From Candidatus Zixiibacteriota bacterium (GTDB taxonomy: Bacteria > Zixibacteria > MSB-5A5 > GN15 > FEB-12): a DNA stretch of 64,000 bases. The translations under genes and the position numbers were made by a program. The stretch spans positions 19,888 through 83,887 of the forward strand of contig JACZXB010000005.1 in assembly GCA_022571845.1 (NCBI GenBank), in the 5' to 3' direction. Shown here one piece after another: positions 46,811 through 55,927 of this stretch (position 1 is the stretch's first letter; the number at the start of each line of letters is the position of its first letter). Under the pieces are notes generated by a model. It worked only from the letters and a program-made list of their open reading frames with translations. It was not told where the DNA came from and searched no databases.

Positions 46811-47722
46811 ATGAAAAATTTGAGAAAAATTATACTGGGAATTTTTCTGATTTGTCTGGCGACAGCATTGCCTGCCGCGGGCGAAGAATTCACTTTCAAC
46901 TATCAAAAGCTGATCAACATTCAAGATCCTGTATTGTTAGATCTGGAGATGGTCAGAGGTGCTATTTTGGTAACCGGCACAGATGACAACTTGATTGTCA
47001 TCGATGCCATCAAGATGGTACGGGCTTCCAGTCGCAGCGAAGCTGAAGAAATAGCCGCCCATATAGAGATTAAAGTCAGAGAAAGTAACGACAAAATCAG
47101 AATTCAGACAAATTATCTCAACTTGATAAACCGCTCTCCGTCGTTCTGGAACAAGATAATCGGAGGCGGTGACAAAGTTATCAGCGAAGTTCTCTATAAG
47201 ATTTCACTGCCGTTTAACTGCGGCTTGCGAATCAAAGCGCTTGATGCAGATATCGAGCTGACAAATGTAGAAAGCAATATATATATAGAAAAGTCTACCG
47301 GGCTGACCAAAGCAGAATTTATACTTGGCTCTGTAGAGATTCATCAGCCGCTCGGTGAGATTGATTTACAATGGATAGAGGGCGATATTAAGATAAATTC
47401 CAAATCGAGCAAGATTTTCATCCGCCAGACCCGCGGCACTATTGAGCTATCGACCTACAATGGCAATGTAGATATTCAGACAGAATTCGAGAGCAGTAAC
47501 GATTATATTGTTGAAACCTCAAGCGGTAACGTAATATTTAGCGTTCCGATTTATGCAGCCGGCGAGCTTCATCTTGAAACCCAAACGGGTGAATTCTCGT
47601 CTGAAATACCAGTAGAAGTTATTTCTATGGCTCGAAACAGAATGATAGGCATATTTGGAGGCGGAGGTACAAAGGTGAAAATTATTTCTGCCAGCGGAAA
47701 GGTTGTTTTGGCACAGTTTTAA
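46811..47722 (+). CDS. Exported DUF4097-like beta-helix protein
   Basis: A 303-residue protein with a signal peptide (GIFLICLATALPAAGEE) and a beta-solenoid region typical of DUF4097 (adhesin-like): ISLPFNCGLRIKALDADIEL, EIDLQWIEGDIKINSKSSK, GTIELSTYNGNVDIQTEFES and TSSGNVIFSVPIYAAGELHL. Such proteins are common next to ECF or LiaF-like stress genes. The gene starts 27 bases after the sigma gene and stops 49 bases before the bactofilin-like one, consistent with an operon. Confidence 0.8.
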   Translation: MKNLRKIILGIFLICLATALPAAGEEFTFNYQKLINIQDPVLLDLEMVRGAILVTGTDDNLIVIDAIKMVRASSRSEAEEIAAHIEIKVRESNDKIRIQTNYLNLINRSPSFWNKIIGGGDKVISEVLYKISLPFNCGLRIKALDADIELTNVESNIYIEKSTGLTKAEFILGSVEIHQPLGEIDLQWIEGDIKINSKSSKIFIRQTRGTIELSTYNGNVDIQTEFESSNDYIVETSSGNVIFSVPIYAAGELHLETQTGEFSSEIPVEVISMARNRMIGIFGGGGTKVKIISASGKVVLAQF

Positions 47723-47771
47723 TTTGGCTTTTCAATAGACCAGACAGCCTGCGATTAACATTGGATGTGAT

Positions 47772-49034
47772 ATGATCGCTTCGAACAAGTTAATAAACAG
47801 AGCAATTTTGCTCATAGTTTTTCTTTTGGCACTGACACCGAGCTCAATAGCTCAGTCAGACCCGGCCGACCAGACCTATGCACCCTCTGATACTATCTTT
47901 AATGAAATTTTGCTGACCGAAGAAGGCGTTATCGCAGTCGATACTGCCGGCTATGAGTGGTATTACGATTTTGAATACTCAAGTTTTGTGGCCGGACTCC
48001 AGCCTCTTGGGGATGATGCCGGAGAGGTTTTCGTACCCGGCTCTGAATATGGAAATATCCCGATTGAAGAGCGCGCCACCATACGCAAACGTCTTAAGCA
48101 ATTTGAATTAGGCTCTGTGACTGTACGAGAAGATGAGTATGTTGATGGAAATATAATCGCTCGGGGAAGGGTTACAGTCAAAGGCTGGGTGAAAGGGAAC
48201 ATCACCTCGCTTCAGGACCGGGTCCTGATAACTGAAACAGGTTATGTTGAGGGGGATATTCAGGCGCCGCGAGTAATAGAAAAGGATGGTTCGGTTGTCC
48301 TCGGCGAGATTACTGAAACATCTCTGCCGCTGGATATAGAATCGTTTACTCCGGGGTTAGGCCACAAATTCCTTTTAGTGATGTCAATCATAACTGCTGT
48401 CTTTTTGTTTTTCGGGTTTTTGATACTCACATTAATGCCCGGACAAGTTGCCACTATGCAGTCCTGTATCCTGAAATACCAAGGGCGCTCGGCTGGGCTC
48501 GGTTTTATTTTGGTGATAACTATGCCAGTGATTGCCACACTTCTAGGAATCACTATTGTTGGAGCTGTGCTTATTCCATTTTTGCCGCTGGTATATCTGG
48601 CAGCAATTATCCTGGGACTTATGACATTTGGAAGACTGCTATTTTCTAGAATTTACAAGCAGACTATTTATAACAAATCAGCCAGTTTGTTTATCGGAGT
48701 TATCGGTATTCTTATAGTCATGATACCTTGGCTTATAACCGGCGCACTGTGGCCTTCCTCAGACAATATCGCCGGAGTCTTAAGCGTCTTTGGATTAGTT
48801 TTTTCAATTTTGGGCTCAATCTATCCCGTTTTTTCAGGGGTTGGGGCTGCCTTTTTGACAAGATTTGGGTTCAGAGAATATCCGGCAGGACCTAAAAAAC
48901 CGCAATTCAGAACAAAGCCGGCAGCTCATCAGCCGGCACCTCCGCCAATTCCTGATACCCCGGTGCCGGAAAATATCGAAACTCCTAAGGAAAGTTCTCG
49001 TATATCAGACCAAGACAAAAACTCATCGTCCTAA
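47772..49034 (+). CDS. Bactofilin-like (polymer-forming) domain fused to membrane helices
   Basis: A 420-residue protein with an N-terminal signal sequence (LLIVFLLALTPSSIAQS), then a right-handed beta-helix of bactofilin type around residues 110-180: GSVTVREDEYVDGNIIARGR, VTVKGWVKGNITSLQDRVLI, TETGYVEGDIQAPRVIEKDG. The C-terminal half has about five membrane segments (LLVMSIITAVFLFFGFLILT, GLGFILVITMPVIATLLGIT, VVLIPFLPLVYLAAIILGLM) and a Pro-rich tail. Bactofilins polymerise; here the domain would face the periplasm. Third gene of the operon. Confidence 0.75.
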   Translation: MIASNKLINRAILLIVFLLALTPSSIAQSDPADQTYAPSDTIFNEILLTEEGVIAVDTAGYEWYYDFEYSSFVAGLQPLGDDAGEVFVPGSEYGNIPIEERATIRKRLKQFELGSVTVREDEYVDGNIIARGRVTVKGWVKGNITSLQDRVLITETGYVEGDIQAPRVIEKDGSVVLGEITETSLPLDIESFTPGLGHKFLLVMSIITAVFLFFGFLILTLMPGQVATMQSCILKYQGRSAGLGFILVITMPVIATLLGITIVGAVLIPFLPLVYLAAIILGLMTFGRLLFSRIYKQTIYNKSASLFIGVIGILIVMIPWLITGALWPSSDNIAGVLSVFGLVFSILGSIYPVFSGVGAAFLTRFGFREYPAGPKKPQFRTKPAAHQPAPPPIPDTPVPENIETPKESSRISDQDKNSSS

Positions 49035-49053
49035 AAGAGGAAAAGGATCTGAT

Positions 49054-49914
49054 ATGCCGAGACTTCTAATTTTCATTGCAATAGCTTTTCTTGTCGTTTC
49101 ATCTGTAGTTGCTGGCCGACTGGAAAAAGTCAAAGAATTTGTAATTGCCAAAGAAGCTCAAATAATTGAAATAGAATGTGACCTGGCGGCAGGAGAGTTC
49201 ACCATTAAATCAGGTGATATCGAAGAAATAGCAGAAATAGATATAGAATATGATAAGCGTACAATTGAGTATGAGATTGATTATAGTGAGCGGGGCAAAA
49301 AGGGTTATCTGTTTATAGATATTGACCATAGAAAGAACAGATACTTTAAGGATCTTGATGACTTTGAAAATAACTGGGACATTGTTCTGTCCGACAAATT
49401 TGAAATATCAATTAATTTGGACATCGGCGCCTGCGAAGCAGATTTTGATTTTGGCGGCATTCGCCTGACAGACTTAGATATTGATGTTGGCGCGGCTTTT
49501 GGCGTTATAGATTTTTCTGAGCCTAACAAATCAAGGCTCAGAGAAATTAACATAGATGCCGGTGCTTCATCACTTGAAATGCATAATCTGGGCAACGCCA
49601 ATTTCGAGTATTTTAAATTTTCCGGCGAAGTAGGCTCGTATGACCTTGATTTCAGGGGGAAATACAGCGGCGAATCTAAGATCAATATTGAAATCGGGCT
49701 TGGCACCGGTGATATTATTTTGCCCAGAAATGTGCCGGTAAGAGTCGAAACTGCAGGTGGCAACTGGCTTTCTTCTATAGATCTCCATAATGATGATCTG
49801 GATGAAATCGAAGATGACATCTATGAGACTGAAGATTTTGAAAATGCAAAGACAAGAATTGTCCTGCGCCTGGAAGTAGGCCTTGGCTCAATTGACGTTT
49901 ATTGGAAAAGGTAG
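49054..49914 (+). CDS. Exported LiaF/toast_rack-like protein
   Basis: A 286-residue protein from ATG 49054 with AAAAGG upstream; a longer frame reading into the previous gene is not supported. Signal peptide: LLIFIAIAFLVVSSVVAG. The rest is a repeating beta-solenoid with glycine-rich turns, IECDLAAGEFTIKSGDIEEI, NLDIGACEADFDFGGIRLTD, LDIDVGAAFGVIDFSEPNKS, INIDAGASSLEMHNLGNANF and INIEIGLGTGDIILPRNVPV, like the toast_rack/LiaF-like C-terminal domain. Its role in envelope-stress sensing is inferred from the family. Last gene before the HtrA pair. Confidence 0.75.
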   Translation: MPRLLIFIAIAFLVVSSVVAGRLEKVKEFVIAKEAQIIEIECDLAAGEFTIKSGDIEEIAEIDIEYDKRTIEYEIDYSERGKKGYLFIDIDHRKNRYFKDLDDFENNWDIVLSDKFEISINLDIGACEADFDFGGIRLTDLDIDVGAAFGVIDFSEPNKSRLREINIDAGASSLEMHNLGNANFEYFKFSGEVGSYDLDFRGKYSGESKINIEIGLGTGDIILPRNVPVRVETAGGNWLSSIDLHNDDLDEIEDDIYETEDFENAKTRIVLRLEVGLGSIDVYWKR

Positions 49915-50109
49915 TCAGCCGAAGACAAAAAAAATCGCTCCGAATTTCATTTTATTCCCCCAAAAATCTGACTGGTATTACCAAAATCTTTTGAGATTTA
50001 GGTGCATACATATAATACTCTTGCCGATTCATTAAAAAAGACATTATATCAGTAGCAGACATAAACTTAAATCTGTTTTAGTTGTAGGAACTAATAGGTA
50101 CTGGTTGGT

Positions 50110-51498
50110 ATGAATATGCGCAAGAGCTTAAAACTATTCTTGATAATAACGGTTGCAGTGACAGCGGCTGCTAAGGCTGCGCCTGCTCCAATTCAGTTAC
50201 AGATATTCAAAGCGCGGGACAAAGTTATGCCGGCAGTTGTTCATATTCAGCCGGTCATAAAGAATTATAATACAGGTGAACTTGAAAAACAGGCAGTAGT
50301 CGGTTCCGGTGTGATTTTTCACGCCGATGGCTACGTAGTTACTAATTATCATGTAGCCGGCAAGGCCGTAAGAATTCTGTGCACTTTAGGTGACAAAGAA
50401 ATAGTCTCGGCAGAATATATCGGAGGCGACCCGCCCACAGATATAGCCGTCATAAAGCTAAATCTGGATGAACACAAAGGCCCAATTGTAGTTGCCGACT
50501 TTGGTAACTCCGACAGCATTCAGGTAGGTCAATACGTTCTGGCTATGGGCTCACCGCTTTCGTTATCACGCTCCGTTTCAGCAGGAGTTATATCTACTAA
50601 AGACAGATATTTTAGTCCGGATGTCAGGCTTCCAACCGGAGAAAGAACCGGCCGCTACAATTTATGGATACAAACTGACGCAGCTATAAACCCGGGTAAT
50701 TCGGGAGGTCCGCTGGTTGATTTGTCCGGTCGAATTGTAGGTATAAACTCACGGGCTACAATTTTTGCCAACAATCTCGGTTTTGCGATACCAATAAATG
50801 TTGTTCGCGAGGTAACCGCAGAGATTATCAGAAACGGCAAAGTACAAAGAAGCTGGATAGGTTTGCATTGTCAGGCTCTGATGGAGTTAGAAGATTATTT
50901 TGGTACTCAGAGAAACACCGGGGTTTTGATTTCGTCGATAGACCCGGGCTCACCGGCCGACCAGAGTTATCTCAAAGCCGGCGATATTATCTTAAAAGTT
51001 AATGACCAGGAAGTATCTGCACGTTTTGTTGAGGAACTTCCTAAGTTTTACTACCTGATATCGCGCTTCGAACCGGGAGAAAAGATTAATCTTGAAGTCT
51101 TAAGAGGCAGCGAAACTTATACCTTTGGAGTTGTAACTAAATCACTGGGTGACTTGCAGGGAGAGGATTTCGAAGCAAAGGGCTGGGGCTTTAGCGTCAA
51201 GGGTATTACGCGCCAGATGAAAATCGAGAACCAGCTTGATGACACAGTCGGCGTATTTTTAATTGGAGTTAAACGCGTGGGATTTATCGAAGACGGCGGT
51301 CTCTTTCGTAGCGATGTTATCAAAGCGGTCAACAAGACCGAAATAACCGGCTTGACAGCATTTACCGAGCTCTATAGCCAGCTGACTAACGAAGGAGTGG
51401 AAAAAATACTGTTGACTATAAAGCGCGGCGGAGGAACCAGGTACATCGTTGTAACAGTTGATAAAGACGGAGAAGAGGAGCTAAATGAAGAGTTGTAA
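50110..51498 (+). CDS. Periplasmic HtrA/DegP-type serine protease with PDZ domains
   Basis: A 462-residue exported protease-chaperone. Signal peptide to about residue 23. The trypsin-fold triad is H81 in YVVTNYHVAG, D111 in PTDIAVIK and S198 in INPGNSGGP. PDZ1 is around residues 262-345 (GVLISSIDPGSPADQSYLKA, AGDIILKVNDQEV), and a second PDZ-like region ends the protein (SDVIKAVNKTEITGL). Upstream are three envelope-stress-type genes; downstream overlaps a degenerate homologue by 14 bases, so the two are translated together. Confidence 0.92.
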   Translation: MNMRKSLKLFLIITVAVTAAAKAAPAPIQLQIFKARDKVMPAVVHIQPVIKNYNTGELEKQAVVGSGVIFHADGYVVTNYHVAGKAVRILCTLGDKEIVSAEYIGGDPPTDIAVIKLNLDEHKGPIVVADFGNSDSIQVGQYVLAMGSPLSLSRSVSAGVISTKDRYFSPDVRLPTGERTGRYNLWIQTDAAINPGNSGGPLVDLSGRIVGINSRATIFANNLGFAIPINVVREVTAEIIRNGKVQRSWIGLHCQALMELEDYFGTQRNTGVLISSIDPGSPADQSYLKAGDIILKVNDQEVSARFVEELPKFYYLISRFEPGEKINLEVLRGSETYTFGVVTKSLGDLQGEDFEAKGWGFSVKGITRQMKIENQLDDTVGVFLIGVKRVGFIEDGGLFRSDVIKAVNKTEITGLTAFTELYSQLTNEGVEKILLTIKRGGGTRYIVVTVDKDGEEELNEEL

Positions 51499-52936
51499 TT
51501 GCAGCATTTTAAGAGCAAATATCCTATTTGTTTTCTTTATACTCCTTTCTTTTCCCGCAGAGACAGCAAACTCCCAAAACTTTGATTTCGGAAAGCTTGG
51601 AAGCCGTTCCAATGCGTACATGGTTGTGATTGATATGCAAATTGAAGTTTCATTCGGCATTAATACAAGTGACCAGGAAGAAAGATATCTGGGGACGATT
51701 GTCACCGAGGACGGACTGGTTATCTTTGACGGTACAGATATAGCCAGCGACAATATGTTTTCTTCTTTTTCAGGATTAACCGTAAAGACAACACCTACCA
51801 AAATTGAGATTATTACTCTGGATGGAATCTCTTACGACGGCAAATTGCTGGGTTTTGATCGCTTTACCAAGGTGGGCTTTATTAATATTCTTGCTGAAGA
51901 TAATGAAAAATTTACTCCTGTAAAATTCAATAAACACCATGAGTTCAGAATTGGCGAATGGCTGGCTCTGTTTATGCTCATGCCCGAGTTTATAACTCCG
52001 TCGCTTTCTGCGGACATTGGCATGGTTTCCAATCTGGTTGAATCACCTGAACCTTTTCCACTTACTGTTGGCTTTAATTCTATGCAGCTGGCATCGGTTT
52101 TATTTAATGAATCGCTTGAAGCGGTCGGTATACTTGGTACACTGATGGACCCCTCATCCGGCTCTGCCAATGGCAGCTCTATGATGGGATCATTTGGAAG
52201 CGGCGGCATTCCCATGCTGGGAGTCATAACAGGTGAGCGCATTGAAGAATTAATCGCCGCTCCGCCCACCGAAGGAGAAATAGAAAGAGGTTGGCTGGGT
52301 ATTTCTCTGCAGGCCTTAACTGAGGATATAGCAGAATTCTGGCAATTGGACCTTGCCGGCGGCATAATTGTAAATGAAATAATTCGCAATTCACCGGCAG
52401 ACAAAAGTGGGCTTAAAGTTGGGGACATCATTTATGAAGTAAACGGGCAGCCGGTTGAGGTGGACCGTGAAGAAAAAATCGCCGTATTCCAAAGGCTGAT
52501 AGCCAACCTTGGCCCTGAGGCCGCAGTTGAACTTGAGGTTATGCGTCTTGACCAGGGCTCTACCGATTTGACCAAAATTCTGGTAAATTTAGAAAAGGCG
52601 CCAATTTCTCCTACAGAAGCAGCAGACTTTAAAGAAGAAGAACTTGAGCTTACTGTACGTGACCTGGTCTTTGCTGACTATATGATTTACAATCTGGATT
52701 CGGAGAATTTCAAAGGTGTGGTGGTTTCGGGACTTACTCTGGGAGGTCCGGCTTCTATCGGCGGGCTTTTAATTGGAGATATTATACAGAGAATTGGCCC
52801 TACAGAAATTGAATCGGTAGATGATGCCAAAAAGGTGCTTCGCGAAATCTCAACTGAACAGCCGCGTGAAGTAATATTCTTTATCTGGCGTCAAAATCAG
52901 ACTATGTTCGTAAATGTTAAGCCGACCTGGAACTAA
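51485..52936 (+). CDS. HtrA-like protein that has lost its catalytic triad
   Basis: A 483-residue exported protein with the HtrA layout: signal peptide, protease-like domain, PDZ1 (GGIIVNEIIRNSPADKSGLK, GDIIYEVNGQPVEV) and PDZ2 (LTLGGPASIGGLLIGDIIQR). The protease-like domain lacks the triad. Where the catalytic His should be, the sequence reads GTIVTEDGLVIFDGTDI; the Asp region reads FTKVGFINILAE; and no GNSGGP motif occurs (the Ser region is SVLFNESLEAVGIL). It overlaps the active HtrA by 14 bases and was probably produced by duplication. It is likely a regulator, adaptor or chaperone. Confidence 0.85.
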   Translation: MKSCNCSILRANILFVFFILLSFPAETANSQNFDFGKLGSRSNAYMVVIDMQIEVSFGINTSDQEERYLGTIVTEDGLVIFDGTDIASDNMFSSFSGLTVKTTPTKIEIITLDGISYDGKLLGFDRFTKVGFINILAEDNEKFTPVKFNKHHEFRIGEWLALFMLMPEFITPSLSADIGMVSNLVESPEPFPLTVGFNSMQLASVLFNESLEAVGILGTLMDPSSGSANGSSMMGSFGSGGIPMLGVITGERIEELIAAPPTEGEIERGWLGISLQALTEDIAEFWQLDLAGGIIVNEIIRNSPADKSGLKVGDIIYEVNGQPVEVDREEKIAVFQRLIANLGPEAAVELEVMRLDQGSTDLTKILVNLEKAPISPTEAADFKEEELELTVRDLVFADYMIYNLDSENFKGVVVSGLTLGGPASIGGLLIGDIIQRIGPTEIESVDDAKKVLREISTEQPREVIFFIWRQNQTMFVNVKPTWN

Positions 52937-53278
52937 CCGACCTATTAGCTTCACCTTTAAGAAACTAACTTTTTCCATAAATCAAACATGTATGCAACTG
53001 CTTGCCTATCATAGGCATCTTATTCTGGCACTGAACTCTATTTGTTTTCCTCTCTGAAGATTCCTGGCAGCTGCTTAATGCTGTAAAATTCAGACAAACA
53101 GCTTGTTACACAGCCCCTGACAGATATAATAAGTGGTCTTGCAGACTACTGCGGTCTACTTTCCTATTCGCCTCCTTAGGGCACACTCTTTGCATTTAGG
53201 CCTTGAGCAGGTCACAGACGCCTGAAAAAATGAGGGAGAGAATTTTGACTATTAAGAGAGTTGAAAGGTAGGCAACGA
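52937..53278. other. Gene-free interval
   Basis: In these 342 bases there is no convincing gene. A short hairpin GCCTATCATAGGC lies at 53003-53015, and a GC-richer end contains small partial inverted repeats. No riboswitch or known RNA was recognised. Confidence 0.45.
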
Positions 53279-54136
53279 ATGAATTTGATAGTTAAAGGCA
53301 TATTTGCTTTGGCAGTAATAGCTTTGGTCACTCTTTTTCCGGCAAGCGCCGAAAGTGCCACAATCAGTATTGATTCTGTCGAAGCTTTTCCGGGTGAAAG
53401 TTTTTCGGTTGGTCTCTGGATGACGGACAACACTGAAGACCTCTCAGCCATGACCATTCCTCTTAGATACAACAACCCGTTTTTAACTCTGGATTCGGTC
53501 TCTTTTGCCGGCACTATTCTGGCTAACGGGTTTAGTGGAGTTGTTGATCTTAACCCGGCAGGTCAAAGCCTGAGAATTTCTTATATCATTGACGATTTTA
53601 CCACTCCATTACCAATTATATCAACGTCACAAGGGCTATTGGCTACTCTCCACTTTACTTTAGGGCAGGGAGCCTCACCTGAGCTGATAGCGATAGATTC
53701 CATTTTCAGCGACTCAGTGATTTATTTTGGCGGCAAAGAGATTCATTTCTGGAGCAGGGTAGAATTTTCTGACCCGACAGGGACATACGTTATTTACCCG
53801 GGCTTTACGCCGGGCGCCATAAAAGTGATGATATCGACCGCTATCGATGACGAGTTTGATAATCTTTTGCCCACGGCTTATGCCCTGGCGCAGAACTATC
53901 CCAACCCTTTTAATCCTTCTACCTCTATCGATTATTCGCTCCCCAGAGCAGGGTATATCAGCCTGAAAGTGTTTAACGTGATTGGGCAGGAGGTAGCTAC
54001 TCTTTACGAAGGGTTCCGGGTTGCCGGCAATTACCGGGTCGAATTTCAAGCCTCAGATAAGCCAAGCGGTATCTATTTTTACCGTCTGACTCATCAAGAT
54101 GGCTCTGAGACCAAAAAAATGCTTCTGCTCAAATAA
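53279..54136 (+). CDS. Exported cohesin-like protein with T9SS sorting tail
   Basis: A 285-residue protein from ATG 53279. Signal peptide: FALAVIALVTLFPASAES. Residues about 23-190 resemble a cohesin fold: AFPGESFSVGLWMTDNTEDL, then AMTIPLRYNNPFLTLDSV and ATLHFTLGQGASPELIAIDS, like the calcium-independent beta sandwich that binds dockerins. The C-terminal 75 residues are a T9SS type A sorting domain: QNYPNPFNPSTSIDYSLPRA, ISLKVFNVIGQEVATLYEG and the final RLTHQDGSETKKMLLLK. It would be secreted to the surface. Its dockerin-type partner proteins are present elsewhere in the window; binding is inferred. Confidence 0.8.
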   Translation: MNLIVKGIFALAVIALVTLFPASAESATISIDSVEAFPGESFSVGLWMTDNTEDLSAMTIPLRYNNPFLTLDSVSFAGTILANGFSGVVDLNPAGQSLRISYIIDDFTTPLPIISTSQGLLATLHFTLGQGASPELIAIDSIFSDSVIYFGGKEIHFWSRVEFSDPTGTYVIYPGFTPGAIKVMISTAIDDEFDNLLPTAYALAQNYPNPFNPSTSIDYSLPRAGYISLKVFNVIGQEVATLYEGFRVAGNYRVEFQASDKPSGIYFYRLTHQDGSETKKMLLLK

Positions 54137-54160
54137 ACGAAAATCATATTTCTGCCGATA

Positions 54161-54195
54161 AAAACAGGGATACTCTCTAAGTATATCCCTGTTTT
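54161..54195 (+). terminator. Terminator directly before the kinase gene
   Basis: AAAACAGGGATA (54161-54172) pairs perfectly with TATCCCTGTTTT (54184-54195); eight T follow. The kinase ATG is only 15 bases later. Confidence 0.85.
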
Positions 54196-54209
54196 TTTTG
54201 GTTAAAAAT

Positions 54210-55922
54210 ATGAGTCAAACTACAGTACATAGTCCGCCCAAAAGAGAAGTCAAAATTGGCGAATATATTGTAACCGGCAAAATTGGTCAGGGTGGAATTG
54301 CCGAGATCTATCGGGCTATTCAGCCGTCTCTAAACAGAGAAGTTGCCATCAAAATTCTTTCCAAAGCTCTGACCGAAAACGAAGATATTGTCCGCAGATT
54401 TGAGCGGGAGTCTATGGTAATTGCCAAGCTCAATCATCCCAATATCGTACACGTTATCGACAGAGGCACGACCGGCGGCAGATACTATTTCGTAATGGAA
54501 TATATCAACGGAACTTCTCTAAGACAGGTTATCGATTCAGATAAAATTTCCCTGCGCATAAAGTTAGAATCGATAATTGAAATATGCAAAGGCCTGGACT
54601 ACGCCCACAAAAATGATATCGTCCATCGCGATATCAAACCGGCCAATATATTGGTTGATAAGCAGGGCAATGTACTTATAACAGATTTTGGAATAGCTCA
54701 GATTGTCGGCAGCACCGATGGCGAGCAAACCAGTACAAGTATTGTAATGGGCACGGTAGCCTATATGTCTCCTGAGCAGAAGGTAAGTTCCCGAGACGTT
54801 GACCAGACCACAGATATCTACGCGGTCGGCGTTATGATATATGAGATTCTGTGCGGCCAGAAACCGATGGGTCATTTCAAAGCTCCCTCTGAAATAAATC
54901 CCGATATATCAGAAAAGTTCGACCAGATAGTTCATAGGTGTATGGCGCAGGACCGCAAAGACAGATATCAGACAGCGGTCGCTCTGAAAGATGCGCTTTT
55001 GAATGCTATGGAGGGCGGGAAAACCAGCGACAGCGACGAAAATCTAGCTGACGTTGGCTCTGATTCATTTATGGGCAAGTGCAAGCATCTGGATACTATC
55101 AAAGAGACCAGATATAACTCGACTATACTTGTAGAAAATCAGAGCAATAACAAACTCTACATAATCAAGAGACACAGCCGGGGCGAAGCCGGGCGAAAAG
55201 AAGCCAAGCTTTTAACATCGCTTCGTCATAAGAACCTTATAAACATCTATGCTTCCGGCGGTGATAACAAAAATACTATCGTAATCAGTCAATACGCCCA
55301 AGGCGGATCGCTGGCCGACAGACTGGCAAAAAGATACGACTGGCAAGAAGCCTTTAATATCGGCGTGCAGATCGCCGAGGGTCTCGACTTTGCCCACAAG
55401 AACAACATCATCCATGGCAACCTTCGCCCCTCAAATATTCTCTTTGACAGCGAAGAGACGGTCAAACTGGCCGATTTTGGAATGCCGGCACACTATATGG
55501 ATAACGACACCAGGAAAAATTGGTTTGGTCCTCCTGAGAGAAAGGTCTCCAAGCTGGGGGATGTTTATTCGATGGGAGTCATCATTCATCATCTTCTGAT
55601 GGGGCAGAAGCCTTCGTATACTAATGGCAGCCAGCTGTATCTGAAAGGGCTGCGAATGCAGCTGCCGGAAAGAATTGAAAAGATGCTTTCAAAACTACTG
55701 GCAATACGGGTTGCTCACAGATACCAAAGCTGCGATGAGTTTTTGGCAGAGTATGACGATTTCCAGCAGCAGACTAAGGTCAAGGTCAAAAAGCCTGTTA
55801 CCAGAACCGTAGCTGCTCCTACCGTTGTAGTAAAAACACCGACCTGGCAATATGTTGTCTTTGGTGTAGTTATTGTCATTGCGCTATTGGTCGGCATGTA
55901 TGTCGGCGGTATGCTCAAATAG
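54210..55922 (+). CDS. Membrane-anchored Ser/Thr kinase with a second, kinase-dead domain
   Basis: A 570-residue protein from ATG 54210. The first kinase domain (about 15-280) has the glycine loop GKIGQGGIAEIYRA, VAIK (Lys48), HRDIKPANIL (Asp141) and DFG (Asp159), with MSPEQ. The second (about 300-540) keeps IIKR and ADFG but has HGNLRPSN in place of HRDxKPxN, so its catalytic Asp is replaced by Asn. A single membrane helix ends the protein (VVFGVVIVIALLVGMYVGGM), with a few residues outside. It acts on the cytoplasmic side. It lies after a terminator and is possibly transcribed separately. Confidence 0.9.
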   Translation: MSQTTVHSPPKREVKIGEYIVTGKIGQGGIAEIYRAIQPSLNREVAIKILSKALTENEDIVRRFERESMVIAKLNHPNIVHVIDRGTTGGRYYFVMEYINGTSLRQVIDSDKISLRIKLESIIEICKGLDYAHKNDIVHRDIKPANILVDKQGNVLITDFGIAQIVGSTDGEQTSTSIVMGTVAYMSPEQKVSSRDVDQTTDIYAVGVMIYEILCGQKPMGHFKAPSEINPDISEKFDQIVHRCMAQDRKDRYQTAVALKDALLNAMEGGKTSDSDENLADVGSDSFMGKCKHLDTIKETRYNSTILVENQSNNKLYIIKRHSRGEAGRKEAKLLTSLRHKNLINIYASGGDNKNTIVISQYAQGGSLADRLAKRYDWQEAFNIGVQIAEGLDFAHKNNIIHGNLRPSNILFDSEETVKLADFGMPAHYMDNDTRKNWFGPPERKVSKLGDVYSMGVIIHHLLMGQKPSYTNGSQLYLKGLRMQLPERIEKMLSKLLAIRVAHRYQSCDEFLAEYDDFQQQTKVKVKKPVTRTVAAPTVVVKTPTWQYVVFGVVIVIALLVGMYVGGMLK

Positions 55923-55927
55923 GTTTA

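Noticed and set aside
48865..49053. Longer N-terminus for the toast_rack-like protein
   Set aside because: The extra 63 codons overlap the previous gene and precede a proper signal peptide at 49054.
52937..53278. c-di-GMP or other riboswitch upstream of the cohesin-like gene
   Set aside because: No conserved riboswitch core was found; only a short hairpin is visible.
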